Position numbers and translations under genes: made by a program. From positions 186,001 to 250,000 of the forward strand of contig LSRY02000033.1 of assembly GCA_001643675.2 (NCBI GenBank): a stretch of DNA of 64,000 nt. The letters run 5' to 3'. Shown piece by piece: positions 39,001 through 49,106 of this stretch. The notes below the pieces were generated by a model. It did not search any database. It saw nothing but the letters and a program-made list of their open reading frames with translations, and was not told the origin of the DNA. Numbering within the stretch: the stretch's first letter is position 1; each line of letters starts with the position of its first letter. The DNA comes from Monocercomonoides exilis. Its lineage: Eukaryota > Preaxostyla > Oxymonadida > Polymastigidae.

Positions 39001-42000
39001 TTCAGTTTCTTTTTCCTGGCTCACACTTTCGAATGAACAATTTTTCATTGTGGTTTGAGATGATAAACTGAACATCGCAAGCTCGCAGACAAACATTCTT
39101 ACACAAACATCTGAAAGTTCAACTGATCCTCCGTTTGATGACACAAATGTGGATTTTATTTTCATTTCATTTGAAATCCCGTTAAGTGTGCAATTACATA
39201 TTTTTAGTTTAGACCGTACTCCGATATTTAATATCATTGCCAGTTGCTCATTGGAAATCAGAGCTAATTGATCGAATGCTATCCATTCAAATTTTAAAAT
39301 ATCACTATTTTGAAAAATAGCTTTTCTAGCACCCGTATTTATTCCTTCAGAAAATACTATTGAAGCAAATTTATCAACATCATCTGATTTTATGAAGCAG
39401 CAAGACACGTCAAAAGAGTCTTTAATCATGCATGATTGTTTAATTCGTATTTCCTTTGAAGATATATCAGTTTTCAAATTCTTGAATCCTCTCCAAAAAG
39501 TCCTGCAAGGATATTCACTCTTCCCACATCCTATAATATCATATCCATCTGGCGATATAAATGAGGTCTCCAACTCACCTTGAATTAGAAAAAGAAGTAA
39601 ATCTATTGACTTATCAAACATTAGTGTGTCCATCCCTTTCATATCTACAGCTGCTGTCCCAATTTCGTTTTCAAGAAGAATATCAAACCGTTCTTTTGTC
39701 ACAGTACTGTTAAGATCGAAGCATGCCAAAAATATGTCATTTCCTTCAATTGCTTCATTTTGTGAGAATCTCACCTCTTGAAACGAGAAAAATGGAGTGG
39801 AATCTCCTTGAAGATTTAAAAAGATTCCTCCTCCTTTGCTGTTAGATTTAATTGCAGAGCATTTGCATATTGAACAGTTCTGAATGCTCATTTCACCATT
39901 TTCTATTAATGAACATTTCAGAGCTCCACCGTCATCATGTGATGCGCAATCAACAAAACTACACTGATTTTTCACATTCATTTTCGACAATTCACCACAA
40001 TCCAAAATACATCCACTTGAAGAAATATGCTCAATGGTTGCGTTGATGATTGAGAAAGATCCACGTTTCAGCATTGCAACCCCTTTTCCTTCAAAAAACT
40101 CAATATAACTCACTTCAACGTTATCAAACTGCGTTGAACCTCCGCATCCACGAATAAGCATCATGTTTGTGTGAATAGGAGCATCTGTGCTTCCGCAGAA
40201 AATGCATTTCACAAAGTACACTGTTCCAACTCTCACCGAAACAAGCTCCTCAAACGAAGAAGAGACAGGGAGTGAAAATCTGATTCTTTCGATAGTTATC
40301 CTAGAGAGATCTGTCCCAACTTCCATTACCAGATGCCCAAATTCCCCCACAGTCAATGAACTTCCATTCTCTCCCTTTCCAGAAATCGTCATGGGGTTTG
40401 TCTCTCTAACGATTTCTCCATCCAGTTTGCATGATTCGATTACTGCAAGTGTGTCTTTTTCACCAATCATTTTTTCAAACCCATATGAAAGTTCATAGCA
40501 AGGCATATCTTCTGTACCACATTCGTTTTTGAACCCTTGCTCTGTGTTGACATATATAATGCTGTCTGGATGCCCAAACAAGTATTTCATAATAGTGTCA
40601 TTTCCTGAGGGAAATTCGGGGTCAATTGCCCAAAGAGTTTTGTCATCTTGCTCTTCCTCTGCCGAGCCTGTCCATTTGTTCTTGTCAACAGCTAGCCTTG
40701 GTGTGGGGCACACCAAATACACGTCATATCCTAGATATGCATCGTTTCCGATAAATTTATTCTCTCGCATTGTATAGTCCACGTTTGCTGATTGAAAAGT
40801 CAAGTGAAGTCCTCCTCCAAGTCCATTTATTTTATTCACTTTACACGACTCAACAGAGTTTTTTTCAAAAACAAGCACTCCTCCTTCATAAATATTCGCC
40901 AAAAATGCGCCTCCTTTCGTATTTGCAGAAAGGCATGCAATTGTGGAAAATGAACATTCAGTGAGCTCCATTCTATTTCCGCTCCCAACTTCACAAACAA
41001 TCACAGCTCCACTTTCAGTTTCTCTTGTTAAAAGAGAAAAATTAGTTTTTTTAACTGTCAAAGTTGAAAGCTGATCAACAGTTAAAACTCCATGGTTTCC
41101 GAATGGCTGCGGACCGGATATTTTCGAATATATCATTTCCACATATGCTCCGTCTGTAACTTGAATTAGCCCTTGTCTTCCATCTTTTTGCACGTTATTC
41201 AACTCAAGTCCATTCAGTATTGAGATTGATTCTCTTCCTTGCACTTTAATCGCAGATGCTTCGCAAAACTCGAACAGCGATAATCTGCAATTAATTAAAA
41301 TTAACTGGCCTCCTACGCATGCGGCGAAACAGATTGTTGATTCACTTGTTGCTGATTTCATTGAGCAATCTGTCAGAGTCAAAATCCCTTTTGAACACAG
41401 CAAGAGGCTTTTCCTCTGAGCATGCGCGAATGATTGAGGAACAGAAAATGAAATTCCATTGACAGATGTTCTATTTCGTGTTTCAATCAGACCATCTCCT
41501 CCGCATTCCCCTTCTGAACTCACAGCAATCTCTGTCCCTTCAGTTCTCACTCTAATATTTGCATCAAACATTTCAAGCACGAGCACTTCTTCAAATACAA
41601 ACGAAGAATGCAGGACAATATTCGAAGTCAATGTGTTTTCTGCAAACCTCAATGAAATAAGGAAGGGAATTGTTCGACAGGGGTAATTTTCAAATCCGCA
41701 TCCACTATGATCAAATCCAAGATCTCCTTTTCCTCCCACATATCCTTCATTTCCAAACTCTTGGAAATACAACTCCAATGGAATGGGTAACTGCTCATCT
41801 GTTGTAAGTTTTTCATAACCCATGAAATACGTCGAATCCATGTTATCAAAAGTGAATTTGAAAGCAGATGTTGTAATGAGATTGTATAGAATATTTCCAT
41901 ATACGAATATGTTGTGCCCTCTCCAAGCATTGCATGACAAAAAATTAAGCTTGTCTAACTCAAGAGCACAGCTATCATCCAAAAACTTTATGAATAATCC

Positions 42001-45000
42001 ACCTCCAAGACCTTTCCCGTTATCTTCATTATCAGATTCAGGAACAGTGCAGCCATTAAGATATGTCTCTAAAATAGATAATTTTCCTCCATTAAAAAGG
42101 GACATCATCATTCCACCTCCTTTTAAACCCTTTCCTGTGTAACAAGAAGAGGAAAATGAACAGTTAATTATTTGCACAAATGGTTCATTCCCCACGAGTT
42201 CATTCATCAGAATGCATCCGCCATCTCCATTTGCTCGATTTAATCCAGAATAAGTACTGTTTGAAATCATTGCACTGTGAACAGAATCAAAGGTTATAAA
42301 AGAGAATGCATTAAAAAGTACTGCAGGATCTACTGTTATCTCCTTCATTTCAATGTCACCCTCCTTCACCTCAATTGCACAGTATTCGATAGTTGCGCCC
42401 GAATATTCTGATGAAAAAGCAAAGCAACAACAAGTTAGTGATATAAAAACAGAAGAAGAAATAAAGTTTGTGTGCAGTTCCTGGATTGATTCGGGCAAAT
42501 CAAATGTTAGATTTGAAATAACAAAGTTCTGTGAACAATCAATAAGAGTATTCTTTGTTTCTGCTCCTTCATCAGCAACTGTCACATGAATGCTTTCCGC
42601 AGTTGACGATAATGAAACTTGGAATAATGTGATTGAAATTTCATCGTTAATGATTGAAGATGCAACAATTATCATTTGATTCACGTTTGCTGATAATTTT
42701 TGTTTTGCACAGAAATCCACTGACAAACATGGAAATGAAGCAAATCCACAGTGAGAATGATCAATTCCAAAACCCCCATCAATAATTACAGTTGTTTGAA
42801 GTGAACATAAAAACACATGAAGTGGAATCAATGGGCTTTCTCTTCCATCTTCAATTCCAGTCATTTCGAAAATGTCCATCGGCTCACAGATAACATCAAA
42901 GAAACTTAGAGAGCTGACGTTGATTTTATCTTTCAAGAATAATCCACTTCCACACGAAACAAAAACATTTTTTCCAACAAATGCCTCGTTTGGTATAGAT
43001 TCAGAAAAGTTCACTCTTGATCCAATGGAAAAAGTGGAAGACACTTCATTCACCGTAATCATTATTCCTCCTCCTTTTCCTTTATTTTCTTCTAAAGAAG
43101 GGGCGCAACATTTTTCAAAAGCACTTGTACTGTTGATTATCAACTTTTCTTCACCGTTCAATTCAGCAAAAACTCCTCCACCGCAAGAACCTTCTTCTTC
43201 CACGCTGCAGTTACAAAACATGCTTGCATCAATAACAAATTCTCTTCTCCTTTCGGAATCACCTCCACTTCCACAAACTTCAATACATCCTCCATTTCCT
43301 ACTTTTCTTTTCAATCCACCAAACATACACAAAGAACATTCAAGAGAGCATTGATTACAGATTGAAATTAACGCATATTGATTCATAGTCAAGCAACCGC
43401 TTTGTTCAAAAGAACTTAGCTTGATCTTTCCTCCAATGCCTGTTATAAAGGAGTATTGAATCAAATAGTTTGCGCTGCTCGACAGAGGGATGACTGAGCA
43501 ATCAACAATGTGAATTTCATTAGCCATGCAAGTGATAAATGCGACTGACATATCTGACAGAGAAGAACAAAGAACAAAGGAAATGTTTGTGATTGTTGTT
43601 TTCTTGCTCACGGTAATCATTCCATTTTCAAGAGCATTCTCGTTTGATGAAACTTTCACTTTGTTTCCCTTTACTCCTGAATGAATATTCCATTCAAATC
43701 CATTCATTTCAACAATCTCATTCCACACAAATTCTTCGTTCAGCAAAATGTCGCGCTTCACCTGTTTGAATCTCAAGTTTACTGCAAAACAAATTGTTGA
43801 GCAGGGATAACCACTGAACCCACATTGATCGAAATTCAAACTGTTAGATCCACCCACATAAGCAGGCGAAGGGTGGAAAGGCATCAAATAGAAAGATAAA
43901 GGAATTGGATAGTTATTGATTTCACAATTGAATCCCATTGCTTCGTCATCTTTGTTCCTATCAAGTGATATGCAAGACACAAAATGTGAGCTGTCAACCA
44001 CTTTTGTTAAACTTATTGCGCTCAAAAAAATATTCCTTCCCTTCCAAGCACTGTTGGATGAACCAAATTCCACTTCGTCAAGTACAAAATCTGTGGCCTC
44101 GGTATCAAGCTCCAAATATATTCCACCACCTTTTCCTTTCAAAGTTGCATCTGTAGGAGTTACACATTTATCAAAAATTGCTTTGCTCTCATTACCAATA
44201 TTCATTAAACTTCCCTCACATAACTTGACATAAATCCCACCTCCGTTTCCATTTAAAAGTTGGCACCTATTAACAGTAATATTGTTTACAGATAATATTT
44301 GAAGTTCTTCAAGGTTGCATTCGATAATGCTTCCACTTCCACTTTCCCTGATTATGGCATCGAAATTTACAGATTCCATTCTCAAGCACTTTGGTTCTGA
44401 GAATTGAAAGCATGGACATGCTTCAAATTTCATTTCTTTAAAAATGCAATCTTTCAGAATAGTTCTTCCGCTTGATGCAATCACAACACTTGTGGACAGC
44501 TTTGCTGCGTTTATCATCGAAGAAGGGTTTGTGATGACGCAGGAACAAATATTGCATTTTCCTTCACTCACATGAAATAATGTCGATGAAAATGAAGACG
44601 AACATATCTCAGGAATAAATGTGAAATCTGTAATATTTAAAGAACCGCAGCCAACAATGAACAAGCTATTTCCAACTGAAATTTTATCCATTTTCAAAAT
44701 AGTTCTCTCCTTCATCTCTCCGTAGATTTCCACAGATTTCACTCCAATGTTCAAAGGGCCTTCAATATATTCTCCTCGTTTCACATATATCGGGGATTTT
44801 CGAAAAGAGTCTCCCAATTTACCAACAACAAAACCAAGTGTTTTGCATTCACGTGCCGCATGTCCACACATCGAAAACTCATCGTCTCCATATTCAGAAG
44901 AAATGAAAGTCTCATTAAAACTTGAGGGCGAAGGAATCCACTCACTTTTATCTCCATAGCCAGGTCGATTAATGAGCAAAATTATTCCATTCATGTTGTA

Positions 45001-46512
45001 AGAATAACATTTCACAAAATTTCCTTGAACAATTTTTCCAATGAAAGTTTGATCAATATTCCATCCGCTGCATCCTTGCTTATCTTGATTCGATTCCCAA
45101 AAATGAAACTTAAGAATTATTTCAAATGTTTCTTTTCCATATGTTGAAAGCATAACTCCAGAATGTGTCCCTGCGGCATTTCCTCTGAATAAACAATTTG
45201 ACAAAACAGACACAATAAAGTTTCCTCCACTCAAAAACATTGCACCTCCATGATTTACAGCTTTATTGTTTAAAAAAACTGCATCTGATAAATATGTGCC
45301 ATTCAATTGAGGCTGATAATCAATTCCACCATAATGCTGTCCGGATCCGTTTTCAAATCGGCAATGATCAAATGCGAGAGAAAGAGATGCGCATGCTGTT
45401 CCAGTATATCCGCAAACGCAGTTGGTAAAGTTGCATTCGCCTGTAAAAGACAATGCACTTGAAGCAACGAACATGGCTCCTCCATTGCCTTTTCCGCTGT
45501 TGTTTGAAGCACCAATTTGACATCTATCGAATAAACATCGTTTAATTGTGCAAGAAGCATTGCCAGATACATATATGGCACCTCCTCTTTCCTCCTCTGA
45601 GGAATTTATTGATATTAAAGGGCAATCACTGATCTCAATTGCTCCTGTGCTGTAAGTTTTTCTCCCAGTTGGGCAATTTCCGCTACAATTGTCAAATGTT
45701 GAGTTTTGAACTCTCATTCTTCTTATTCCGTCTGTCGGGAAAAGTATTCCATCCAAGCCATTCGCAACATTTACGAAAAGGCAATTCCCAATAAAGCCTT
45801 CCTGAACGTGGCGAATCACTCTTGCTTCGTTTTTTACCTCCCATGAAATATTACTAAAGATACAATTCCTTACATAACTCGATAAAATGCAGCCATCACA
45901 CAGTAAATGCGATTGCGTTGAAACGCTCATACTGTGGAGATGCGAATTCTGAACGTAGCACGTGGACCCAAAAGAACACATTGCAAAAGAAAAAGTCTCA
46001 TGATTTTCAAAAAATCTTTCACACATAACACAAGAAATATTATTCACTATTATAGTTCCCATGGAGTTAACGAAAAAAAAACCCAAATGCTGACTTTGAA
46101 CAATTATCGAGTTCTGGACCACTAATTCCGAATTTTTTCCAACAATATTATTTGACAGATTTTTTGTATTGAAGAAAGTAAGTAAATTCAACGATACAGA
46201 TGCATTGAGGAGATATATTCGTGAATCAAAGTTTGTTGTTGTAATTTCATTATCCTCCATTTTACCATCATAATGTGTTTTTTGAACCAATGTACAATTT
46301 CTTCTACAATTCTTTTGGATTGAATATCTTTCACAATCATATTTTCTGATTTCATTTGTCATCCATCTTTTGTGAGGTTTCTGTTTGGAGTGAAAATTCA
46401 ACTCTATGTTTGAACCTTTTATCGAGAATGAAGACGAAATCAAATGTGCTTGCAAAATCAAAATTAGAGTGTTTGAAAATCGAAACCAGTGAATAGTTTT
46501 CTTATTCTTCAT
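34603..46512 (-). CDS. Giant beta-helix surface protein with cytoplasmic pseudokinase-like domain
   Basis: A single exon of 3,969 residues if it starts at Met 46512, chosen over 46539 because it opens a signal peptide (MKNKKTIHWFRFSNTLILIL). The ectodomain (to about 3,530) is Ser/Asn/Cys-rich with many N-glycosylation sequons and pectin-lyase-like beta-helix coils such as GKGGGIYLEL and GGAIYVSGNASCTI. Eight modules start with a CG-x4-PC-type signature near residues 552, 900, 1257, 1607, 2000, 2332, 2642 and 3026, a period of 310-395. One transmembrane helix lies at about 3531-3556 (WPIIVIILAVLFLIILVVAV), then a basic stop-transfer. The cytoplasmic part ends in a kinase-like C-lobe: WKAPELL near 3834 (APE motif), FSIGMMLWECLTLQIPFGEY and SARPTL. 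No Gly-rich loop, HRD or DFG is seen, so a pseudokinase is likely. A receptor or adhesin role is inference. Confidence 0.85.
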   Translation of the reverse strand: MKNKKTIHWFRFSNTLILILQAHLISSSFSIKGSNIELNFHSKQKPHKRWMTNEIRKYDCERYSIQKNCRRNCTLVQKTHYDGKMEDNEITTTNFDSRIYLLNASVSLNLLTFFNTKNLSNNIVGKNSELVVQNSIIVQSQHLGFFFVNSMGTIIVNNISCVMCERFFENHETFSFAMCSFGSTCYVQNSHLHSMSVSTQSHLLCDGCILSSYVRNCIFSNISWEVKNEARVIRHVQEGFIGNCLFVNVANGLDGILFPTDGIRRMRVQNSTFDNCSGNCPTGRKTYSTGAIEISDCPLISINSSEEERGGAIYVSGNASCTIKRCLFDRCQIGASNNSGKGNGGAMFVASSALSFTGECNFTNCVCGYTGTACASLSLAFDHCRFENGSGQHYGGIDYQPQLNGTYLSDAVFLNNKAVNHGGAMFLSGGNFIVSVLSNCLFRGNAAGTHSGVMLSTYGKETFEIILKFHFWESNQDKQGCSGWNIDQTFIGKIVQGNFVKCYSYNMNGIILLINRPGYGDKSEWIPSPSSFNETFISSEYGDDEFSMCGHAARECKTLGFVVGKLGDSFRKSPIYVKRGEYIEGPLNIGVKSVEIYGEMKERTILKMDKISVGNSLFIVGCGSLNITDFTFIPEICSSSFSSTLFHVSEGKCNICSCVITNPSSMINAAKLSTSVVIASSGRTILKDCIFKEMKFEACPCFQFSEPKCLRMESVNFDAIIRESGSGSIIECNLEELQILSVNNITVNRCQLLNGNGGGIYVKLCEGSLMNIGNESKAIFDKCVTPTDATLKGKGGGIYLELDTEATDFVLDEVEFGSSNSAWKGRNIFLSAISLTKVVDSSHFVSCISLDRNKDDEAMGFNCEINNYPIPLSFYLMPFHPSPAYVGGSNSLNFDQCGFSGYPCSTICFAVNLRFKQVKRDILLNEEFVWNEIVEMNGFEWNIHSGVKGNKVKVSSNENALENGMITVSKKTTITNISFVLCSSLSDMSVAFITCMANEIHIVDCSVIPLSSSANYLIQYSFITGIGGKIKLSSFEQSGCLTMNQYALISICNQCSLECSLCMFGGLKRKVGNGGCIEVCGSGGDSERRREFVIDASMFCNCSVEEEGSCGGGVFAELNGEEKLIINSTSAFEKCCAPSLEENKGKGGGIMITVNEVSSTFSIGSRVNFSESIPNEAFVGKNVFVSCGSGLFLKDKINVSSLSFFDVICEPMDIFEMTGIEDGRESPLIPLHVFLCSLQTTVIIDGGFGIDHSHCGFASFPCLSVDFCAKQKLSANVNQMIIVASSIINDEISITLFQVSLSSTAESIHVTVADEGAETKNTLIDCSQNFVISNLTFDLPESIQELHTNFISSSVFISLTCCCFAFSSEYSGATIEYCAIEVKEGDIEMKEITVDPAVLFNAFSFITFDSVHSAMISNSTYSGLNRANGDGGCILMNELVGNEPFVQIINCSFSSSCYTGKGLKGGGMMMSLFNGGKLSILETYLNGCTVPESDNEDNGKGLGGGLFIKFLDDSCALELDKLNFLSCNAWRGHNIFVYGNILYNLITTSAFKFTFDNMDSTYFMGYEKLTTDEQLPIPLELYFQEFGNEGYVGGKGDLGFDHSGCGFENYPCRTIPFLISLRFAENTLTSNIVLHSSFVFEEVLVLEMFDANIRVRTEGTEIAVSSEGECGGDGLIETRNRTSVNGISFSVPQSFAHAQRKSLLLCSKGILTLTDCSMKSATSESTICFAACVGGQLILINCRLSLFEFCEASAIKVQGRESISILNGLELNNVQKDGRQGLIQVTDGAYVEMIYSKISGPQPFGNHGVLTVDQLSTLTVKKTNFSLLTRETESGAVIVCEVGSGNRMELTECSFSTIACLSANTKGGAFLANIYEGGVLVFEKNSVESCKVNKINGLGGGLHLTFQSANVDYTMRENKFIGNDAYLGYDVYLVCPTPRLAVDKNKWTGSAEEEQDDKTLWAIDPEFPSGNDTIMKYLFGHPDSIIYVNTEQGFKNECGTEDMPCYELSYGFEKMIGEKDTLAVIESCKLDGEIVRETNPMTISGKGENGSSLTVGEFGHLVMEVGTDLSRITIERIRFSLPVSSSFEELVSVRVGTVYFVKCIFCGSTDAPIHTNMMLIRGCGGSTQFDNVEVSYIEFFEGKGVAMLKRGSFSIINATIEHISSSGCILDCGELSKMNVKNQCSFVDCASHDDGGALKCSLIENGEMSIQNCSICKCSAIKSNSKGGGIFLNLQGDSTPFFSFQEVRFSQNEAIEGNDIFLACFDLNSTVTKERFDILLENEIGTAAVDMKGMDTLMFDKSIDLLLFLIQGELETSFISPDGYDIIGCGKSEYPCRTFWRGFKNLKTDISSKEIRIKQSCMIKDSFDVSCCFIKSDDVDKFASIVFSEGINTGARKAIFQNSDILKFEWIAFDQLALISNEQLAMILNIGVRSKLKICNCTLNGISNEMKIKSTFVSSNGGSVELSDVCVRMFVCELAMFSLSSQTTMKNCSFESVSQEKETEGGVVQSILEDGEELLLDKVQASTCACTTPNGKGGFMNLNCSLAVNKNPFLLKSTYFSSNNATLGKNMFIASFNLNSSITLSTFAFDFDEMKDDRNLFVGSDKNICDTDLFRFLVEYKNETVFISSTGYDVARCGSNEDPCKTLWKGLRQSSDVLSSGDKIIFVILSAFVRESFDLSGYVIESATSVSEEYQKKSIVKVERKQDGENVVIKNQRNFTIRMIALVAEEAFMNEVGSIILNENGIVKLEDCCFETRGTVENNRYFSFVLIEKGELQALKLLLSQGCLGKSIIRLERGCICDVNEFGIVWTEISEECVISFYEGNKANEEAKTLLRITNSSVNSLSGRNSIPCVIKSNSASQVGVEINNTTLEMCKASASVKGGVGFINLDHGGDFSMRHCKVIQCGCNNDEGRGGGLYLATDENGTMNFVLQNSTFKGNNAKIGNDIFIECVSIFDQINETQFRMDLRDGAFNRINAIWGVDRNANSPVDLMDYITVHQADTIIVSSASGKLGRNERQCGTRDLPCLSLDYALTHLTSDLESRLLIDTEGLIAKEMQLVDVALTSRSGNGCTIFILNGIEMLYESLIQVYGNVSMSGSNFPFNKTFSSTHQYLISVESELLTLKKCSLFAQKETDNEPLPLCLTLLCVRNGWLVISEFVVGDFCFSSSPIIRISPKISHVIAEKLKMNNIILRNGSAIQFNESFSYEKHEREEASSSFQISASTFENITQLSERAIVIEAEFSTGEINLVNCSSKECVGEHIQGSVASFGMCREVVVELCTFDGKIYEHGINETNEKFNEICGWNSSMIEFCKTSAHIKDTILSNSSHGAMLIKGGELKVEKVEFSNNNPRIEIYPSFRRNLACTDNASVALLSIKGGDGLFPNSSMWILNDGCDVSGIASERLSSFFIPELKSIEMEEMGTELSVKFKGKLLLPCNLSFMVVKQIVDEKQIEKHGFGESGYVSETEVEGRLSKETIIEAGEGVEVSVCILFGNADSPSATDSFILKNRSETDPKGEGNLVEGGKEGKSIWPIIVIILAVLFLIILVVAVVLAVRWKKAKNEAEDLREIVNDNIRKDPKAFEMVTMEMSPEEQWRRAEREAEKKNDERIKKRVYDKTLGHSESSEHLLSESGSTEYILGRDSDKIPDWALEKADEKEEEIRERTPSPSISSTSTTDSDSTFVRSECLCPTTSSMSNLVDAMACSSPHEKLIVDLRDSLFMLLHGRNAKKEMVIGTLQEREQTAAQILFWVANLALHSFENEEDELSSLANLSPHIVLFSEHMVICIVMHSDLLSDDSSSSISSSTVVTSASDDDDDSLPSSAFEDDEDNRKECLKWKAPELLINKKMDATKESVAFSIGMMLWECLTLQIPFGEYEAEVAGQKIVNGERPSVEIIGESSLKGCVISSFATCPSARPTLTDTKRVFIERFPADAVVLTMSDAVDIEQLSDRADASGRSIESDNSSTLIS

Positions 46513-46827
46513 CTCAACTCTTAATAATAATGGTTGCAAGCTTTAATTTATCAAATATAAATAAATCATTTTTGTTAATTTTCACGCTTATTCAATGTTT
46601 TTGTAATAAAAAAAATTATTGCAATTATATATTTAGTGGTTTTCTTTTGTTTTTATAAAATTCTGAAAAAAATAATTAATGAATCATATTTTCATTTTTA
46701 TTACATAAATTTGAGTAGAAATAAATTAACGCTCATTTCTAAAATATTCTACAGTTTATTATCGTATGTTGAAAACGAAATCAAAGTAATTTCCCATAAT
46801 ATTTATATCATTATAGTATTTGATTTT
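46513..46827. promoter_or_regulatory. Divergent intergenic region
   Basis: About 315 bp of AT-rich DNA separate the two divergent start codons (46512 minus, 46828 plus), so the promoters of the giant surface gene and the nucleoside hydrolase must lie here or overlap the genes. I see no defined motif. Confidence 0.5.
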
Positions 46828-48531
46828 ATGAAAAAATCTTCAATATTTCCTCACCTATTGTGTAAATATAAATATGAAAATTGCAAAGTTCCATATGGAT
46901 CAGAAGAATATAAAGTGTCTTCTGAAGAAAAAGCCTTATTGGCATCGTTACCTTGTGCTTCTGTTCAGCCAAAACCCTATCCATGCTACAGAACACCTTG
47001 CAAACTTTTAATAGACACCGACATAGGTACAGATATTGACGATGCTCTTGCACTTATTTATGCGCTCAGAACTCCAGAAATTGAAGTTATTGGAATTACA
47101 ACAAATTATGCTGTTTCAACAATTAGAGCTGCAGTTGCTCAAAAGATATGTGAAGCTCATTGCAGAGAGCGTGGATTGCATAGAGGAATTCCTGTCGTTG
47201 TTGGTTCTTCGCGACCAATGGGCACTCATCGGAATTTTTTTATAACTCATCGAGAAGGAACTCCAATTCTTCCAACAGATTTTATACTTAAAAATGGTTT
47301 GAATGAAATGGCAAGCCTTGAACAAAATGATGCCGTTGAATTTATGAAGGCAAGCTTTGAAAGGAGCCCCCGAGAAATAACTCTTGTGTCAATTGGAATA
47401 CCAACAAATATTGGATTATTGTTCACAAAATACCCGAGCGTAATTCCGCTTATCAAGGAGGTTGTAATTATGGGATGCGGTTCAATGTCATCAATTGGCA
47501 CTGGAATTGATTGGCATATGTTTGAGCCTGGATTAAACGATTTATTAATTCAAAGATTGATATCCGGGAATCAGATTGTTTTTAATCCAAATCATAATGT
47601 ATCTGGAGATACGCTTGCTTCGAAAATACTTTTTGGTGCGAAAGGGCTTCGCATTAAAATTGTTCCGCATCATATAACCGCGCAGTTCTGGCTTCATGGC
47701 GATTCAATAGAACACTTGCTAGCATCTGCTTTTATTCAAAACGAAGCGAAAACAGTTTTGTCGTCCGCTGTTCCCGATCAAGCTTCCTCTCCGGAAATAG
47801 CTGCTTCTATAACATCTTCTTCAACTCCTCCTGCAACCTCTGTTGCTCCAGTTGCTTCGACTTCATCGGCAGCCGTATCAAACCCATTTGCTGGTGCAAC
47901 GTCTCTTCTCAGCTCAACTTTTTCTTCTGGATTACCATCGAATCCCCCGCTTGCACCACCCTTTTCTGAGAGCTCGTCGTCTTCCTGTCTGGTAGGTGCA
48001 TTGATGCAGATCTGGTTTAATATTCGTTATCCGCAGAGAGGACAATGCCCGCATGATCCGCTAACAATACACGAGGCGTGCTTTGGAGGACTTCCTGAAA
48101 GTGATAAAGAGAAAGAAAGTCAAATGGACGAGTCGGCATCTCCATCGCAGCCTTCGTCAACTTCATCATCTGCGCCTTCATCGAATTTATCTTCTTCTAC
48201 TTCTCCTTCTTCCCCTTCTTCTGCTTCCCCTTCTTCTTCTTCTTCCTCTTCTTCCTCTACCTCAACCTCAACCTCGACCACTTCATTAACTTCTGAGCCG
48301 TGGTACTGTCGCGAGGATTGCTCGTGTGTGGAGTATGTGCGCGGAAGAATGGTTATCCACGAATGGGCTGCCTTTAGCACCTTTGTGCCTCATCCAGAGG
48401 GAGAGCACTATTTGGGGCTTATTGTTCGAGCACCGCAGGCGACCGACGGCTGCTTCAAAAAAGGCGCAGAGATCGACACTGATAAGACAGGTTTTATGAA
48501 GAGATTGGAAAAGGTAATTTTGGAGCTTTAA
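46828..48531 (+). CDS. Inosine-uridine-type nucleoside hydrolase with Ser-rich insertions
   Basis: A single exon; Met 46828 is preferred because the 64 codons upstream read as AT-rich noise. The 567-residue protein has the family's N-terminal calcium-binding signature DTDIGTDIDDALA at 63-75. It also has the core helix VSIGIPTNIGLLFTKYPSVI and strand VVIMGCGSM, a segment FNPNHNVSGD where the family has a late catalytic Asp/His block, and HDPLTIHEA equivalent to the usual HDPLAV. Such enzymes split the N-glycosidic bond of nucleosides to base and ribose, a purine/pyrimidine salvage step useful to parasites and commensals lacking de novo synthesis. Two Ser/Pro/Thr-rich insertions (about 310-380 and 430-490) interrupt the catalytic domain, making it far longer than the usual 310-350 residues. 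Asn-Val in place of the family's usual Asn-Ile/Val-Asp leaves substrate preference open. Confidence 0.85.
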   Translation: MKKSSIFPHLLCKYKYENCKVPYGSEEYKVSSEEKALLASLPCASVQPKPYPCYRTPCKLLIDTDIGTDIDDALALIYALRTPEIEVIGITTNYAVSTIRAAVAQKICEAHCRERGLHRGIPVVVGSSRPMGTHRNFFITHREGTPILPTDFILKNGLNEMASLEQNDAVEFMKASFERSPREITLVSIGIPTNIGLLFTKYPSVIPLIKEVVIMGCGSMSSIGTGIDWHMFEPGLNDLLIQRLISGNQIVFNPNHNVSGDTLASKILFGAKGLRIKIVPHHITAQFWLHGDSIEHLLASAFIQNEAKTVLSSAVPDQASSPEIAASITSSSTPPATSVAPVASTSSAAVSNPFAGATSLLSSTFSSGLPSNPPLAPPFSESSSSSCLVGALMQIWFNIRYPQRGQCPHDPLTIHEACFGGLPESDKEKESQMDESASPSQPSSTSSSAPSSNLSSSTSPSSPSSASPSSSSSSSSSTSTSTSTTSLTSEPWYCREDCSCVEYVRGRMVIHEWAAFSTFVPHPEGEHYLGLIVRAPQATDGCFKKGAEIDTDKTGFMKRLEKVILEL

Positions 48532-49106
48532 ATGTCTCAAAGGAATTTTTTTTTAGCTTGAAATGCGGAATTTTTATGATTTCAATGATTGAAGCTATTT
48601 GATCGACTAAAAATGATAATTTCAATTGCAGGATATTGGAATTATATGTATATTTTTTGCAGGTTCAAGGAATGTTATTGATAAATGTCTAGAGTTTTTC
48701 CAATGCTTTTGAGAATTTTTTACAATGGTAGTTGGAATTTTTATTTTACACAAGTTTGTTTCTATCATTGTGGGTATATTTATTTATTTATTATATATAC
48801 AAAAAGCGGTCATTCTTTTTTTTATCACATTTTTATTTTATTTTTCATTTTTTTGGGTAATTTTTTGTTATTCAAAATAATTAATGATTTGTATCTTGAA
48901 GATACACAATAATTCTGTTGTAAAATATAATTTCATCTGAAAAACAACATTTTTTTCTCATTTTTTTTTAAAAATGAAGGAATATCACTGTTTTTGAAGA
49001 TTTTTCTTGATGTTATTTTATTAATTTTTATTATTGAATCTTGGACGAATTACAAACTTTTCTGCTAAAATAATAATCCTTTAAACGATCGATTAACCAT
49101 AAAGCT

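Noticed and set aside
46636-46827. Upstream extension of the nucleoside hydrolase by 64 codons
   Set aside because: The extension is Ile/Phe/Tyr/Lys-rich noise; the family-like sequence begins after Met 46828.
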